The position numbers and the translations under genes are program-made. From Lachnospiraceae bacterium (GTDB lineage Bacteria > Bacillota > Clostridia > Lachnospirales > Lachnospiraceae), in NCBI GenBank assembly GCA_017483735.1, contig JAFUVF010000042.1, positions 47,171-111,170 on the forward strand: a stretch of DNA of 64,000 nt, given 5' to 3'. The notes under the pieces were generated by a model. That model was given only the letters and a program-made list of their open reading frames with translations, made no database searches and was not told the origin of the DNA. Positions 54,371 to 63,156 of this stretch are shown in pieces (positions within the stretch are counted from its first letter, which is position 1; every line of letters begins with the position of its first letter).

Positions 54371-55546
54371 ATGGGATTTTTCAAGAGCTTATTTCAAAAA
54401 TTCAAAAAGGATGAGGATTTTGAGGAAAACTGGGAAGAGATAGTATATGCCCGGGATGAGGTCAATTTCCGTGATGACGAGCAGAGGAAGAGGTATATCG
54501 AGAGCTGCCTTGAACAGATGGCTGAGGCGGGACGGGAGATAAACCAGCTCGAGGGAGAGTATGCTCTTGTGACCTCGTATCTGACAGATATGGAGGAGAT
54601 AGAGGCACTGCCGGAAAGCGAGAGGGAGGAGATAAACACCTTCGCAAGGAAGCTTTCGGGATATGAGAGCGAGATACAGAATTATAAAGAAAAGAAGAAC
54701 CGTATGCCGGAATCCAGATACAATAAGCTCAAACAGAGGGAGAACGAGATAGAGGAAGGCATAAGGAAGCTTAAGGAAAATGAGGAATATGCCACACTCG
54801 TAAAAAAGGACTTACGGAAGCTCGATGGGGAGAGGCATGCCTATATCTACAGGAAGAATGAGCTAAAGGAGCTTTTGAACAACTATAAGGGTATGGCGGT
54901 AATCTTCCTCACAGCCTTGGTGCTGTGCGTGATAATGCTTGCAATACTGCAGTTTGGCTTCGAGATGGAGGTGTTTATAGGTTATTTCCTGTCTATTGGA
55001 GCAGGGGCAATCGCCATTACCGTGATGAGCGTCAAGTATATGGATGCGGACAGGGAGCTTATACATATAGAGAAGGCGATAAACAAGATTATACAGCTCC
55101 AGAACAAGGTAAAGATACGCTATGTGAACAACAGAAATCTTCTGGATTATCTGTGTATCAAATATGATACAAAGAACTCAAAGCAGCTTTCCAGAGAGTG
55201 GGAGGCTTACAAACAGGAGAAGGAGGAGAGAAGACAGCATGCGGAGGCGGAGGCAAAGGTGGACTTCTATGCCAAGGAGCTGGTGGATAAGCTTTCAAAG
55301 TTTCGCATAAAGGATCCGCACCGCTGGATACACCAGACGCAGGCGCTCCTTGACCCGAGGGAGATGGTGGAGATAAGGCATGATTTGATACTCAGAAGGC
55401 AGGCGCTCAGAAAGCAGATGGATTATAATGAGGAGGTTGCAGGAACCGCAAAGAATGAGATTATGGATATTGCGAAGAAATATCCTTCTTATGCGGGAGA
55501 GATTATGAATATGGTCGAAATGTACGAAAAGAGGGAGCATTTTTAA
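54371..55546 (+). CDS. Coiled-coil protein with two central membrane helices (end of DUF5717 operon)
   Basis: 391 residues, starting five bases after the TPR gene. Residues ~1-170 are charged and largely coiled coil (EQRKRYIESCLEQMAEAGREINQ region, KLKQRENEIEEGIRKLKE). Two transmembrane helices lie near 177-198 (MAVIFLTALVLCVIMLAI) and 203-220 (FIGYFLSIGAGAIAITV), giving cytoplasmic N- and C-terminal parts. A second helical region (~230-391) follows. It looks like the membrane anchor of the four-gene complex. An 85-bp gap containing a 7-bp inverted repeat (GTGATAA/TTATCAC, 55570-55596) separates it from purB. Confidence 0.78.
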   Translation: MGFFKSLFQKFKKDEDFEENWEEIVYARDEVNFRDDEQRKRYIESCLEQMAEAGREINQLEGEYALVTSYLTDMEEIEALPESEREEINTFARKLSGYESEIQNYKEKKNRMPESRYNKLKQRENEIEEGIRKLKENEEYATLVKKDLRKLDGERHAYIYRKNELKELLNNYKGMAVIFLTALVLCVIMLAILQFGFEMEVFIGYFLSIGAGAIAITVMSVKYMDADRELIHIEKAINKIIQLQNKVKIRYVNNRNLLDYLCIKYDTKNSKQLSREWEAYKQEKEERRQHAEAEAKVDFYAKELVDKLSKFRIKDPHRWIHQTQALLDPREMVEIRHDLILRRQALRKQMDYNEEVAGTAKNEIMDIAKKYPSYAGEIMNMVEMYEKREHF

Positions 55547-55631
55547 AATGTTGTTAAATTTTGCAAGTTGTGATAAGGTAGTAGAGGTTTTATCACTTTA
55601 ACGGAATAAAGCGTAAGGAAAGGAATGTGCT

Positions 55632-57092
55632 ATGAGTGAAATTGGAACCGACAGATACATAAGCCCGCTTTCGGAGCGGTATGCGAGCAGGGAGATGCAG
55701 TATATATTCTCGCAGGATATGAAATTTAGGACATGGAGAAGACTATGGATAGCTCTTGCCGAGACGGAAAAGGAGCTGGGACTTATGGAGAACGGAAAGC
55801 CCCGTATAACCGACGAGATGATAGAGGAGCTTAAAGCGCATAAGGATGATATAAATTATGATGTGGCGAGGGAGAGGGAAAGAATAGTCCGCCACGACGT
55901 AATGAGCCATGTATATGCTTACGGACAGCAGTGTCCCAAGGCAGCAGGCATAATCCATCTGGGCGCAACCTCATGCTATGTGGGGGATAATACCGACATC
56001 ATAATAATGACGGAGGGGCTTAAATTAGTGCGAAAGAAGCTCATAAACGTCATAAATGAGCTTTCCAAATTTGCCAACAGATATAAGGCGCAGCCTACGC
56101 TTGCATTTACTCATTTTCAGCCGGCACAGCCCACAACCGTGGGAAAACGTGCCACGCTTTGGATTCAGGAATTTATGCTTGACTTGGAGGATATAGAGCA
56201 TGTGATATCCACTATGAAGCTTTTGGGTTCAAAGGGAACCACGGGTACGCAGGCATCATTCCTTGAGCTTTTTGACGGGGATCAGGAGAGGATTGACAGA
56301 ATTGACCCTATGATTGCGGAGAAAATGGGCTTTGAAAGCTGCTATCCCGTGTCGGGGCAGACCTATTCGAGAAAGGTGGATACAAGGGTTGCAAATGTGC
56401 TTGCCGGAATTGCGGCATCCGCACACAAGATGAGTAATGATATAAGACTTTTGCAGCATTTAAAGGAGGTGGAGGAGCCCTTTGAAAAGACTCAGATAGG
56501 GTCCTCCGCAATGGCATACAAGAGAAACCCTATGAGGAGTGAGAGGATTGCATCCCTTTCAAGGTATGTCATGATAGATGCCCTGAATCCGGCAATAACC
56601 TCCGCAACGCAGTGGTTTGAGAGAACTCTGGACGATTCCGCAAACAAGCGCCTTTCGATTCCGGAGGGCTTCCTTGCCGTGGACGGCGTGCTGGATTTAT
56701 GCTTAAATGTGGTGGATGGACTTGTGGTATATCCGAAGGTAATAGAGAAGCATATGATGGCGGAGCTTCCGTTTATGGCTACCGAAAATATAATGATGGA
56801 TGCGGTAAAGAAGGGCGGAAACCGTCAGGAGCTTCACGAAAAGATACGCACACTCTCAATGGAGGCCGGTAAGAATGTTAAGGAGCTTGGACTTGACAAT
56901 AATCTATTGGAGCTCATTGCGGCGGATGAGGATTTCGATTTGAGTCTTGATGAGCTTAAGGAGCGCATGGAGCCATCATTATATATCGGGCGCAGCAAAG
57001 AGCAGGTGGAGGCATTCCTTAAAAATGTGGTAAATCCGGTGCTTGATGCGAATAAAGACATTTTGGGAGTGACGGCGGAAATAAATGTGTAG
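55632..57092 (+). CDS. purB: Adenylosuccinate lyase
   Basis: 486 residues behind AAGGAA. Starts SEIGTDRYISPLSERYAS, as in the longer PurB subfamily. HLGATSCYVGDNTD, LAFTHFQPAQPTTVGKRA and the signature GSSAMAYKRNPMRSERI identify it. It releases fumarate from SAICAR and from adenylosuccinate. Next comes purA, so the pair makes AMP from IMP. The gap to purA is 59 bases. Confidence 0.96.
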   Translation: MSEIGTDRYISPLSERYASREMQYIFSQDMKFRTWRRLWIALAETEKELGLMENGKPRITDEMIEELKAHKDDINYDVARERERIVRHDVMSHVYAYGQQCPKAAGIIHLGATSCYVGDNTDIIIMTEGLKLVRKKLINVINELSKFANRYKAQPTLAFTHFQPAQPTTVGKRATLWIQEFMLDLEDIEHVISTMKLLGSKGTTGTQASFLELFDGDQERIDRIDPMIAEKMGFESCYPVSGQTYSRKVDTRVANVLAGIAASAHKMSNDIRLLQHLKEVEEPFEKTQIGSSAMAYKRNPMRSERIASLSRYVMIDALNPAITSATQWFERTLDDSANKRLSIPEGFLAVDGVLDLCLNVVDGLVVYPKVIEKHMMAELPFMATENIMMDAVKKGGNRQELHEKIRTLSMEAGKNVKELGLDNNLLELIAADEDFDLSLDELKERMEPSLYIGRSKEQVEAFLKNVVNPVLDANKDILGVTAEINV

Positions 57093-57151
57093 TGCAATTA
57101 CAGATAGGCTGTTTAGCACAGGAATATATTGTAGGAGGAAATGGAAAGAAA

Positions 57152-58444
57152 ATGGTTAAAGCAGTAGTAGGCGCTAACTGGGGAGATGAAGGCAAGGGCA
57201 AGATCACGGATATGATGGCGGAGAATGCGGACATCATAATCCGCTTTCAGGGAGGCGCCAACGCAGGACATACGATAGTCAACAATTACGGGAAGTTTGC
57301 GCTTCACACCCTTCCCTCGGGAGTTTTTTATAACCACACCACAAGCATTATCGGAAACGGCGTGGCGCTCAATATTCCCCTTTTGATAGAGGAGATTAAG
57401 TCCCTGACGGACAGAAACGTGCCAAAGCCCCACATACTCGTATCCGACAGGGCGCAGATAGTTATGCCCTATCACATACTCTTTGACCAATACGAGGAGG
57501 AGAGGCTGGGCAAGAACTCCTTTGGCTCCACAAAGTCGGGAATTGCGCCGTTTTATTCGGACAAGTATGCAAAGATAGGCTTTCAGGTAAGCGAGCTATT
57601 TGACGAGGAATATTTAAAGGGCAAGATAAGCCGTGTTTTGGAGACAAAGAACGTAATTCTGGAGCATCTGTATCATAAGCCTGTGATAGACGAAAATGAG
57701 CTCTTAAATACCCTTAAGGGCTACAGGGATATGATAGAACCCTATGTCTGCGATATTTCGGCATATCTGGACAGGGCGATAAAGGAAAACAAGACCATAC
57801 TTTTGGAGGGGCAGCTTGGAACTCTGAAGGACCCCGACCACGGAATCTATCCTATGGTAACCTCATCCTCCACCCTTGCGGGCTTCGGCGCAATAGGAGC
57901 CGGCATTCCGCCCTATGAGATAAAGGAGATTGTGACAGTATGCAAGGCATATTCCTCTGCAGTGGGCTCAGGAGCCTTTGTATCTGAAATATTCGGGGAT
58001 GAGGCGGATGAATTGAGACACCGCGGCGGAGACGGCGGAGAGTACGGCGCAACGACGGGGCGTCCCCGCAGAATGGGATGGTTTGACTGTGTTGCAAGCA
58101 AATACGGATGCAGGCTGCAGGGAACTACGGATGTGGCATTTACTGTGCTTGATGTATTGGGATATCTTGACGAGATTCCCGTGTGCGTAGGCTATGAGAT
58201 AGACGGAGAGGTCACTACGGATTTCCCCGTGACGATCAAATTGGAAAAGGCTAAGCCAGTGCTCAAAAAGCTCCCCGGCTGGAAGACTGAGATCAGGGGT
58301 ATCAAAAGATATGAGGAGCTTCCCGAGAACTGCCGCAATTATATAGAATTTATTGAAAAGGAGATAGGCTATCCCATTACTATGATAAGCAACGGCCCGG
58401 GCAGGGAGGATATTATATACAGGGAGTCGCCTTTAAAGAAATGA
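57152..58444 (+). CDS. purA: Adenylosuccinate synthetase
   Basis: 430 residues from ATG 57152, after AGGAGG (about 13 bases upstream). P-loop ANWGDEGKGKITD with the catalytic Asp/His pair nearby (GANAGHTIV), QLGTLKDPDHGIYPMVTSS, RHRGGDGGEYGATTGRPRR and the Mg/GTP loops are typical. It couples IMP and Asp using GTP. The TGA overlaps the ATG of the following HAD gene (ATGA). Confidence 0.96.
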   Translation: MVKAVVGANWGDEGKGKITDMMAENADIIIRFQGGANAGHTIVNNYGKFALHTLPSGVFYNHTTSIIGNGVALNIPLLIEEIKSLTDRNVPKPHILVSDRAQIVMPYHILFDQYEEERLGKNSFGSTKSGIAPFYSDKYAKIGFQVSELFDEEYLKGKISRVLETKNVILEHLYHKPVIDENELLNTLKGYRDMIEPYVCDISAYLDRAIKENKTILLEGQLGTLKDPDHGIYPMVTSSSTLAGFGAIGAGIPPYEIKEIVTVCKAYSSAVGSGAFVSEIFGDEADELRHRGGDGGEYGATTGRPRRMGWFDCVASKYGCRLQGTTDVAFTVLDVLGYLDEIPVCVGYEIDGEVTTDFPVTIKLEKAKPVLKKLPGWKTEIRGIKRYEELPENCRNYIEFIEKEIGYPITMISNGPGREDIIYRESPLKK

Positions 58445-59043
58445 TTAAAAATATAGTATTTGACATAGGAAATGTGCTGACGGATTTCAGATATATGGAT
58501 TTTCTCAAGGACAAGGGGCTTACAGACGAGGAAATCAAAGCTGTCGTTAAGGCATCCGTGGAGCATCCGAATTGGAACGAATTTGACAGGGGAGTGCTTA
58601 CAAGGGATGAATGTCTTTTGTCATTTATCGCATCTGCACCGGAGCTTGAGAGTAAGCTGCATATCGCATATGATGATATAAGCGGTATGGTAACGCCGAG
58701 GGATTATGCTATTCCGTGGATTAAATCGCTCAAAGATAAGGGCTACAAGGTATACTATCTCTCTAATTTTTCGAAGGCTGCGGAGGATGAATGCGCAGAG
58801 TCGCTTTCGTTCATCCCCTATACCGACGGAGGCATACTTTCTTACAGGGTAAAGCTTATTAAGCCCGACCCCGCAATATACAGGCTGTTTCTTAGTACCT
58901 TCGGATTAAATGCTTCGGAGTGTGTGTTTATCGATGATAAGAAGAACAATATTGATGCGGCAATTTCGGAAGGATGGAGCGGCATTGTATTTAAGAGTAA
59001 GGAGCAGGTCGAGGAGGAGCTTGAAAAGCTATTAAAGAGTTGA
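58441..59043 (+). CDS. HAD-family phosphatase (YihX-like)
   Basis: 200 residues, start overlapping the purA stop (ATGA), so translationally coupled. Motif I DIGNVL (D8 nucleophile; the usual second Asp is Asn), motif II YLSNFSKAAE, motif III LIKPDPAIY and motif IV CVFIDDKKNN. A small helical cap lies between motifs I and II. Relatives dephosphorylate sugar phosphates such as alpha-D-glucose 1-phosphate. Coupling to purA might mean an AMP/IMP-related substrate, but there is no direct evidence. Followed by a strong terminator. Confidence 0.88.
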   Translation: MIKNIVFDIGNVLTDFRYMDFLKDKGLTDEEIKAVVKASVEHPNWNEFDRGVLTRDECLLSFIASAPELESKLHIAYDDISGMVTPRDYAIPWIKSLKDKGYKVYYLSNFSKAAEDECAESLSFIPYTDGGILSYRVKLIKPDPAIYRLFLSTFGLNASECVFIDDKKNNIDAAISEGWSGIVFKSKEQVEEELEKLLKS

Positions 59044-59080
59044 CATAACAAATGCATAGAAAATGCCATACAAAAGAGTG

Positions 59081-59113
59081 AAAACTACCGGATTTTCCGG
59101 TAGTTTTCTTTTA
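59081..59113 (+). terminator. Terminator of the purB-purA-HAD transcript
   Basis: AAAACTACCGG, loop ATTTT, CCGGTAGTTTT: a perfect 11-bp stem followed by CTTTT. The group IIC intron fragment begins at the next base, as those introns insert directly after terminators. Confidence 0.92.
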
Positions 59114-59395
59114 GTGCGCCCGACGGCGCACGTTTCTAAAGGGTGAAAGTCCCTAATCCGCCCGACAGTGGGAAGGATACAGCTGAACAGCAAGGGTGTC
59201 CGCCGTGAGGCGGAATCTGAAGGAAGCTGTAAGCAAACTTCTGGTCTGACGAACTGAAATCACATATAGGCTATGTATGGGGGTAAGGTCGCTAAACAGA
59301 CCAAAGCCCGATAACTGTACGGAACTGAGCATAGTAGATGTGGCAGATGTATGGATGTGAACTTCCTACGTGGGTTACACTAACTCAGTATAACG
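59114..59395 (+). mobile_element. 5' fragment of a group IIC intron (domain V/VI and ORF missing)
   Basis: Begins GTGCGCCCGACGG directly after a terminator, the group IIC insertion preference. Domain I landmarks recalled from the O. iheyensis intron appear in order: GGGTGAAAGTCCC, CAGCAAGGGTGTCCG, GAATCTGAAGGAAGC, GCAAAC, GGTCTGACGAAC and AGACCAAAGCCC, then the region expected at the end of domain I (about 59360-59395). No domain V/VI, no reverse transcriptase frame and no 3' splice site follow. The 3' end is approximate. It cannot splice or move on its own. Confidence 0.8.
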
Positions 59396-59410
59396 GTGTA
59401 AAAAATGCTG

Positions 59411-59438
59411 AAAAAGCCTCAAAATAAGGCTTTTTGCT
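59411..59438 (+). terminator. AT-rich terminator-like hairpin
   Basis: AAAAAGCCT, loop CAAAATA, AGGCTTTTT, then GCTTG. It lies between the intron fragment and the small HTH gene. Confidence 0.6.
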
Positions 59439-59461
59439 TGCAAAACTATCGAATAATATAG

Positions 59462-59490
59462 TTGAAGAAACGGTGGTTTTATGGTACAAT
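59462..59490 (+). promoter_or_regulatory. Promoter of the small HTH gene
   Basis: TTGAAG (59462-59467), a 17-bp spacer and TACAAT (59485-59490), 40 bases upstream of the start codon. Good match and spacing. Confidence 0.65.
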
Positions 59491-59529
59491 AAATTATATA
59501 TTTAGTAAAACCGATTAAAGCGGGCGTGA

Positions 59530-59922
59530 ATGAATATGGTTAGAAATAATATCGAAATAGATGTGAAAGTAAAGTGCATAGAGCAAGGAACCACACAGGC
59601 GGCGGTGGCAGAGCAGATTGATACCACCAAGTCCTATGTGAACCGTGTCATCAAGAAGCCGAATGGGGTCGTGAACAATACATTCGTGCAGATGATGGAG
59701 GCTTTAGGATATGAATTGAGCTGCACTATGCGAAGAGGGAAAAAGCTTAAGGAAAATAGTATGGAGAATTCATTTGCTGCTACGCCGTCATGGGCAGAAG
59801 ATAATAGCATTCTGACAATTAAAGCTGGAGACAGAGAGACGATTCGTGTTGGTCAGACGATTTCTATTGAACTTATCGACGAATCATATACTGAGAGAAT
59901 CAGAATGCCTGAAATACTGTAG
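59530..59922 (+). CDS. Small XRE-like HTH protein
   Basis: 130 residues (ATG 59530; ATG 59536 equally possible). Residues ~8-62 form a helix-turn-helix: VKCIEQGTTQAAVAEQIDTTKSYVN covers helices 1-3, in which TQAAVAEQIDTTKSYVN is the recognition unit. The remaining ~60 residues are a beta-rich tail with no known family. Ribosome binding site weak. It stands alone between an intron fragment and the DUF362 gene, with its own promoter and terminator. It may regulate the island genes to its right. Confidence 0.72.
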   Translation: MNMVRNNIEIDVKVKCIEQGTTQAAVAEQIDTTKSYVNRVIKKPNGVVNNTFVQMMEALGYELSCTMRRGKKLKENSMENSFAATPSWAEDNSILTIKAGDRETIRVGQTISIELIDESYTERIRMPEIL

Positions 59923-60036
59923 TCAACGATACAATTAAATATGTTTAGCAAAACTCTTTTGAGAGTCGAGTTTGAATGAACACAAAGGGAACCATTGATG
60001 TAATTCTGAAGAATAGACAACAGTATACTATGTGCG

Positions 60037-60077
60037 GGCCTTGTGTTGTAAAAACTTGTGGCATAAGGCCTTTTCTT
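60037..60077 (+). terminator. Terminator after the small HTH gene
   Basis: GGCCTTGTG (60037-60045) pairs with CATAAGGCC (60062-60070, one G-U pair) and is followed by TTTTCTTT. The rest of the 189-bp gap 59923-60111 shows no coding or repeat signal. Confidence 0.7.
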
Positions 60078-60111
60078 TATAAGAGAAAGCAATACGGAGG
60101 AAATAACCAAC

Positions 60112-61239
60112 ATGGAGAAATCACAGGTTTTTTTTACGGATTTCAGGACTAAAATCGGCGTCAGCCAGTGTGCAAAGCTCCAGAAGCTGATTCGGGCGGC
60201 AGGAATAGGAAATATCGATTTTAAGGATAAATTTGTCGCAATCAAGATGCATTTCGGTGAGCTGGGTAATTGTGCATATCTTAGGCCTAATTATGTCCGG
60301 GCAGTAGCTGATGTAGTTCGTGAACTGGGCGGAATTCCCTTTCTGACAGACTGCAATACGCTGTATCCCGGCAGCCGGAGCAACGCTGTAGAGCATCTGA
60401 CCTGTGCGGAGATGAATGGATTCAACTCGGTGACGACCGGCTGCCAGGTCATAATCGGAGACGGTTTGCGCGGGACAGATGATGTGGAGGTACCCGTGCC
60501 GAACGGCGAGTATTTCAGTACGGCCAAGATCGGCCGCGCGCTCATGGACTCGGATATTTTTATTTCACTGACGCACTTCAAGGGGCATGAGGATGTGGGA
60601 TTCGGCGGTGCGCTGAAGAATATCGGTATGGGCGGAGGCAGCCGCCCCGGTAAAATGCTTCAGCATAGCGAAGGCACCCCCGAGGCTGATCCGGAGATGT
60701 GTAAAGGCTGCAGACAGTGCACAAAGGTCTGCGGCAGTCATGCCATTTCCTACGGTGAAGACGGGAAAGCTTATATCGATCCGGAGCTTTGCAAGGGATG
60801 CGGGCGCTGCATCGGGGCATGTATGTTCGGTGCGATAGACAGCATCTATGATACAGCCAATGAGATATTGTGCTGTAAGATTGCGGAGTATGCCCATGCT
60901 GTCTGTCATGGCCGCCCCTGCTTTCACATCAGTCTGATCATGGATGTCAGCCCGAACTGCGACTGTCATGATGAAAATGATGCCCCGATCCTGCCGAACA
61001 TCGGCATGCTGGCCTCCTTCGATCCGGTGGCGCTGGACCAGGCCTGCGCGGATCTGTGTCTTAAGGCGCAGCCTCTTCGCAACAGTCAGCTGGGAGATCA
61101 TCTGGCGCAGCCGGACTGGCACCATCATCACGATCATTTCATGGACAATAATCCCAATATTCGCTGGAAAGAGGCACTGGAACACGGGGAGAAGATCGGA
61201 CTTGGCACAAGAAATTATGAGCTCCGCGTGATCCATTGA
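60112..61239 (+). CDS. DUF362-domain protein with two [4Fe-4S] ferredoxin motifs
   Basis: 375 residues behind CGGAGG. The N-terminal part (~1-185) is a DUF362 domain (VAIKMHFGELGNCAYLRP, LTHFKGHEDVGFGGALKNIGMG). Residues ~195-250 hold two ferredoxin clusters: CKGCRQCTKVC and CKGCGRCIGAC. Near the C-terminus a His-rich patch, WHHHHDHF, may bind metal. Relatives act in electron transfer or as iron-sulfur scaffolds. It opens the composition-shifted island; the MATE gene follows 87 bp later, across a 9-bp hairpin (61274-61312). Its part in an NRPS pathway is only positional. Confidence 0.88.
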   Translation: MEKSQVFFTDFRTKIGVSQCAKLQKLIRAAGIGNIDFKDKFVAIKMHFGELGNCAYLRPNYVRAVADVVRELGGIPFLTDCNTLYPGSRSNAVEHLTCAEMNGFNSVTTGCQVIIGDGLRGTDDVEVPVPNGEYFSTAKIGRALMDSDIFISLTHFKGHEDVGFGGALKNIGMGGGSRPGKMLQHSEGTPEADPEMCKGCRQCTKVCGSHAISYGEDGKAYIDPELCKGCGRCIGACMFGAIDSIYDTANEILCCKIAEYAHAVCHGRPCFHISLIMDVSPNCDCHDENDAPILPNIGMLASFDPVALDQACADLCLKAQPLRNSQLGDHLAQPDWHHHHDHFMDNNPNIRWKEALEHGEKIGLGTRNYELRVIH

Positions 61240-61273
61240 AAGGCAGGATTGTAAAAGCAGGTAAAGCAGTTTA

Positions 61274-61312
61274 TCAGAGATCTGCCGGACCCTGCGGGAA
61301 AAGGATCTCTGA
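61274..61312 (+). other. Leader hairpin before the second MATE gene
   Basis: TCAGAGATC (61274-61282) and GATCTCTGA (61304-61312) form a perfect 9-bp stem around a GC-rich loop containing CCG/CGG. It ends 14 bases before the MATE start and just ahead of its AGAGAGG ribosome binding site. No U-tract follows, so it is not an ordinary terminator. Confidence 0.5.
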
Positions 61313-61326
61313 AAAAGAGAGGAAGC

Positions 61327-63156
61327 ATGGAAAACCTGGATTTCAATTCTGAATACCGACTTGTAAGGCGAAGCAGTTACAGATACATTTTTCCGCCGAT
61401 GATAGGAATGATCTTTGCCCAGATCGCACCCGTTGTTGACAGTGTCTGTGTTTCGAACAGCGGTATGGGCGAAGAGGCTCTTTCGGCAATCGGTATTGCA
61501 GGGCCCCTGAGCTATGTGTTCAATATTATCGCCGCATTCTGCGGAATCGGCTGCGGCGTTATCATTTCCCGTTTCTCCGGTACAGGTGAAAAAGCAAAGG
61601 CGGCAAGGGCATTTACCCGGGCGCTGATCCTGCTGGTGATATCGGGGCTGGTACTTGCTGCCGCGGGAATCGTTTTTATAGAACCGCTGCTGAAACTCCT
61701 TTGTGCGACACCGGAAAACTATTTATACGCAAAGGAATACGTGACAGTGATCCTGGCAGGCAATGTATTTATCATGCTGAACTTTGCCGGCGATTACATC
61801 CTTGCCAATGACAATAATGAAAATCTTGCAGTGGCAGGGGATATTACTGGCGCTGTGGTCAATATGATCATAGACTATGCCGGGGTTTTTCTGTTCCACG
61901 CAGGCATCTGGGTGGTAGGACTGGGAACCGTGATCGGCTCGGTCTGCTGCTGTTTTGTATATCTGCTGCATTTAAGAAAGAAGGATAGGCTGTGCCGTAT
62001 CGTTTCGCCTGTTCGAAAGCCCGATGATCCGGGTCTTCCTGAAATTATAAAACCGGGCTCGGCAGAGGCCATCATATATTTATTCTTTACGGTACAGCTG
62101 CTCATGCAGAATTATGTGCTGCGCGACAGTCTTGGAGTAAGCGGACTAGGCAATTCAGCGATCATGGAAAATCTGACGCTGATACTCTCCATCCTCATCG
62201 GGGGCTGCACGGACTCTATATTCCCGATGGCGTCCGCATTTCACGGGGAGCAGAACCGGAGCGGCATGCTGATGGTGAAGCGTACCCTGACAAGGTCCGG
62301 TTTCCTGATGCTTGCCGTACCGATTGCGGCTTTCTGTCTGTTCCCCCAGCTGTATATCGGCATTTACAGGATCGATGATCCCATGATGCTGCTGACAGTG
62401 CCTTTCGCGGTGCGTCTTGTCAGTCTGACGCAGTTGATCGTCTTTATCGATACTTTGCTGATCGACTATCTTTCCGCGACAGAGCAGGAGAAAAAGGCAA
62501 GCCTGGCACTTGGGATACAGTTTGCCGTACAGATTCCAATGATCCTGCTGCTGAAAAGCAGGGCACCCGAGAATTCGCCCTGGTATGCGTCATTAATCGC
62601 GCAGACAGCGGTGCTGGTCTACCTCTGCTTTTTCTGCGGAGGTCTGACAAAGGGACTGTACAGATTCCATCGTGAAAACCTGATGGCACTGAAAGGCGGC
62701 AGACTGACTGCCGCGCTGACAGCCGATTTTGAAGCTGCTGCGGAAAAGATCCTGAGCAGCAGTCAGTTGGTCACCTTCCGGCAGCAGATGACAGAACCGC
62801 TTCTGGCGGCGCTGTCCGGGGAGGCTGCTCCGGATTGCTGCTTCAGTATCCTGAAGCGCGATGACGGAAGGTCTGCAGTGATCCTGCGGTACGAAGCCAG
62901 GAAGGACCTGATTGAAGGTCTTCCCCGAATGGACGGGGCTGATGATGAGGAAGCGTCCGGAGATGAGGAAGAAGTTCCGCCCGATACCTGTATCAGCTCG
63001 GAATTTCTCGGCATGCGCCGGATGATGATTCTGTTTGGTGAAGCAGAGAATGAATGTTCTGCCGATCCTGATGAGTTGCGTTCTGCCAAAGAACCGGCGC
63101 AGACGGCTGCCGGAGGACAAAAGGAGAGAGGATCCCTATGGGTAATTCTGAAATGA
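61327..63156 (+). CDS. MATE-family exporter with decayed HATPase-like C-terminal extension
   Basis: 609 residues behind AGAGAGG. The first ~440 residues form a MATE antiporter (PPMIGMIFAQIAPVVDSVCVS, ALSAIGIAGPLSYVFNIIAAF). About 460-609 is a soluble extension aligned in position with the HATPase tail of the first MATE in this window (FEAAAEKILSSSQLVTFRQQ, FSILKRDDGRSAVILRYEA, CISSEFLGMRRMMILF). The N-box and glycine loops are absent, and an acidic insert (DDEEASGDEEEV) is present. The NRPS gene starts 19 bases before its stop, so export and synthesis are coupled. Confidence 0.87.
   Translation: MENLDFNSEYRLVRRSSYRYIFPPMIGMIFAQIAPVVDSVCVSNSGMGEEALSAIGIAGPLSYVFNIIAAFCGIGCGVIISRFSGTGEKAKAARAFTRALILLVISGLVLAAAGIVFIEPLLKLLCATPENYLYAKEYVTVILAGNVFIMLNFAGDYILANDNNENLAVAGDITGAVVNMIIDYAGVFLFHAGIWVVGLGTVIGSVCCCFVYLLHLRKKDRLCRIVSPVRKPDDPGLPEIIKPGSAEAIIYLFFTVQLLMQNYVLRDSLGVSGLGNSAIMENLTLILSILIGGCTDSIFPMASAFHGEQNRSGMLMVKRTLTRSGFLMLAVPIAAFCLFPQLYIGIYRIDDPMMLLTVPFAVRLVSLTQLIVFIDTLLIDYLSATEQEKKASLALGIQFAVQIPMILLLKSRAPENSPWYASLIAQTAVLVYLCFFCGGLTKGLYRFHRENLMALKGGRLTAALTADFEAAAEKILSSSQLVTFRQQMTEPLLAALSGEAAPDCCFSILKRDDGRSAVILRYEARKDLIEGLPRMDGADDEEASGDEEEVPPDTCISSEFLGMRRMMILFGEAENECSADPDELRSAKEPAQTAAGGQKERGSLWVILK

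Noticed and set aside
55570..55596. GTGATAA/TTATCAC inverted repeat before purB as PurR operator
   Set aside because: Only seven bases per arm with a 13-base gap, no similarity to the Bacillus PurBox, and no second copy upstream of purE.
59853..60245. 130-codon open frame on the - strand between the HTH and DUF362 genes
   Set aside because: Overlaps both genes and a terminator; no domain and no ribosome binding site.
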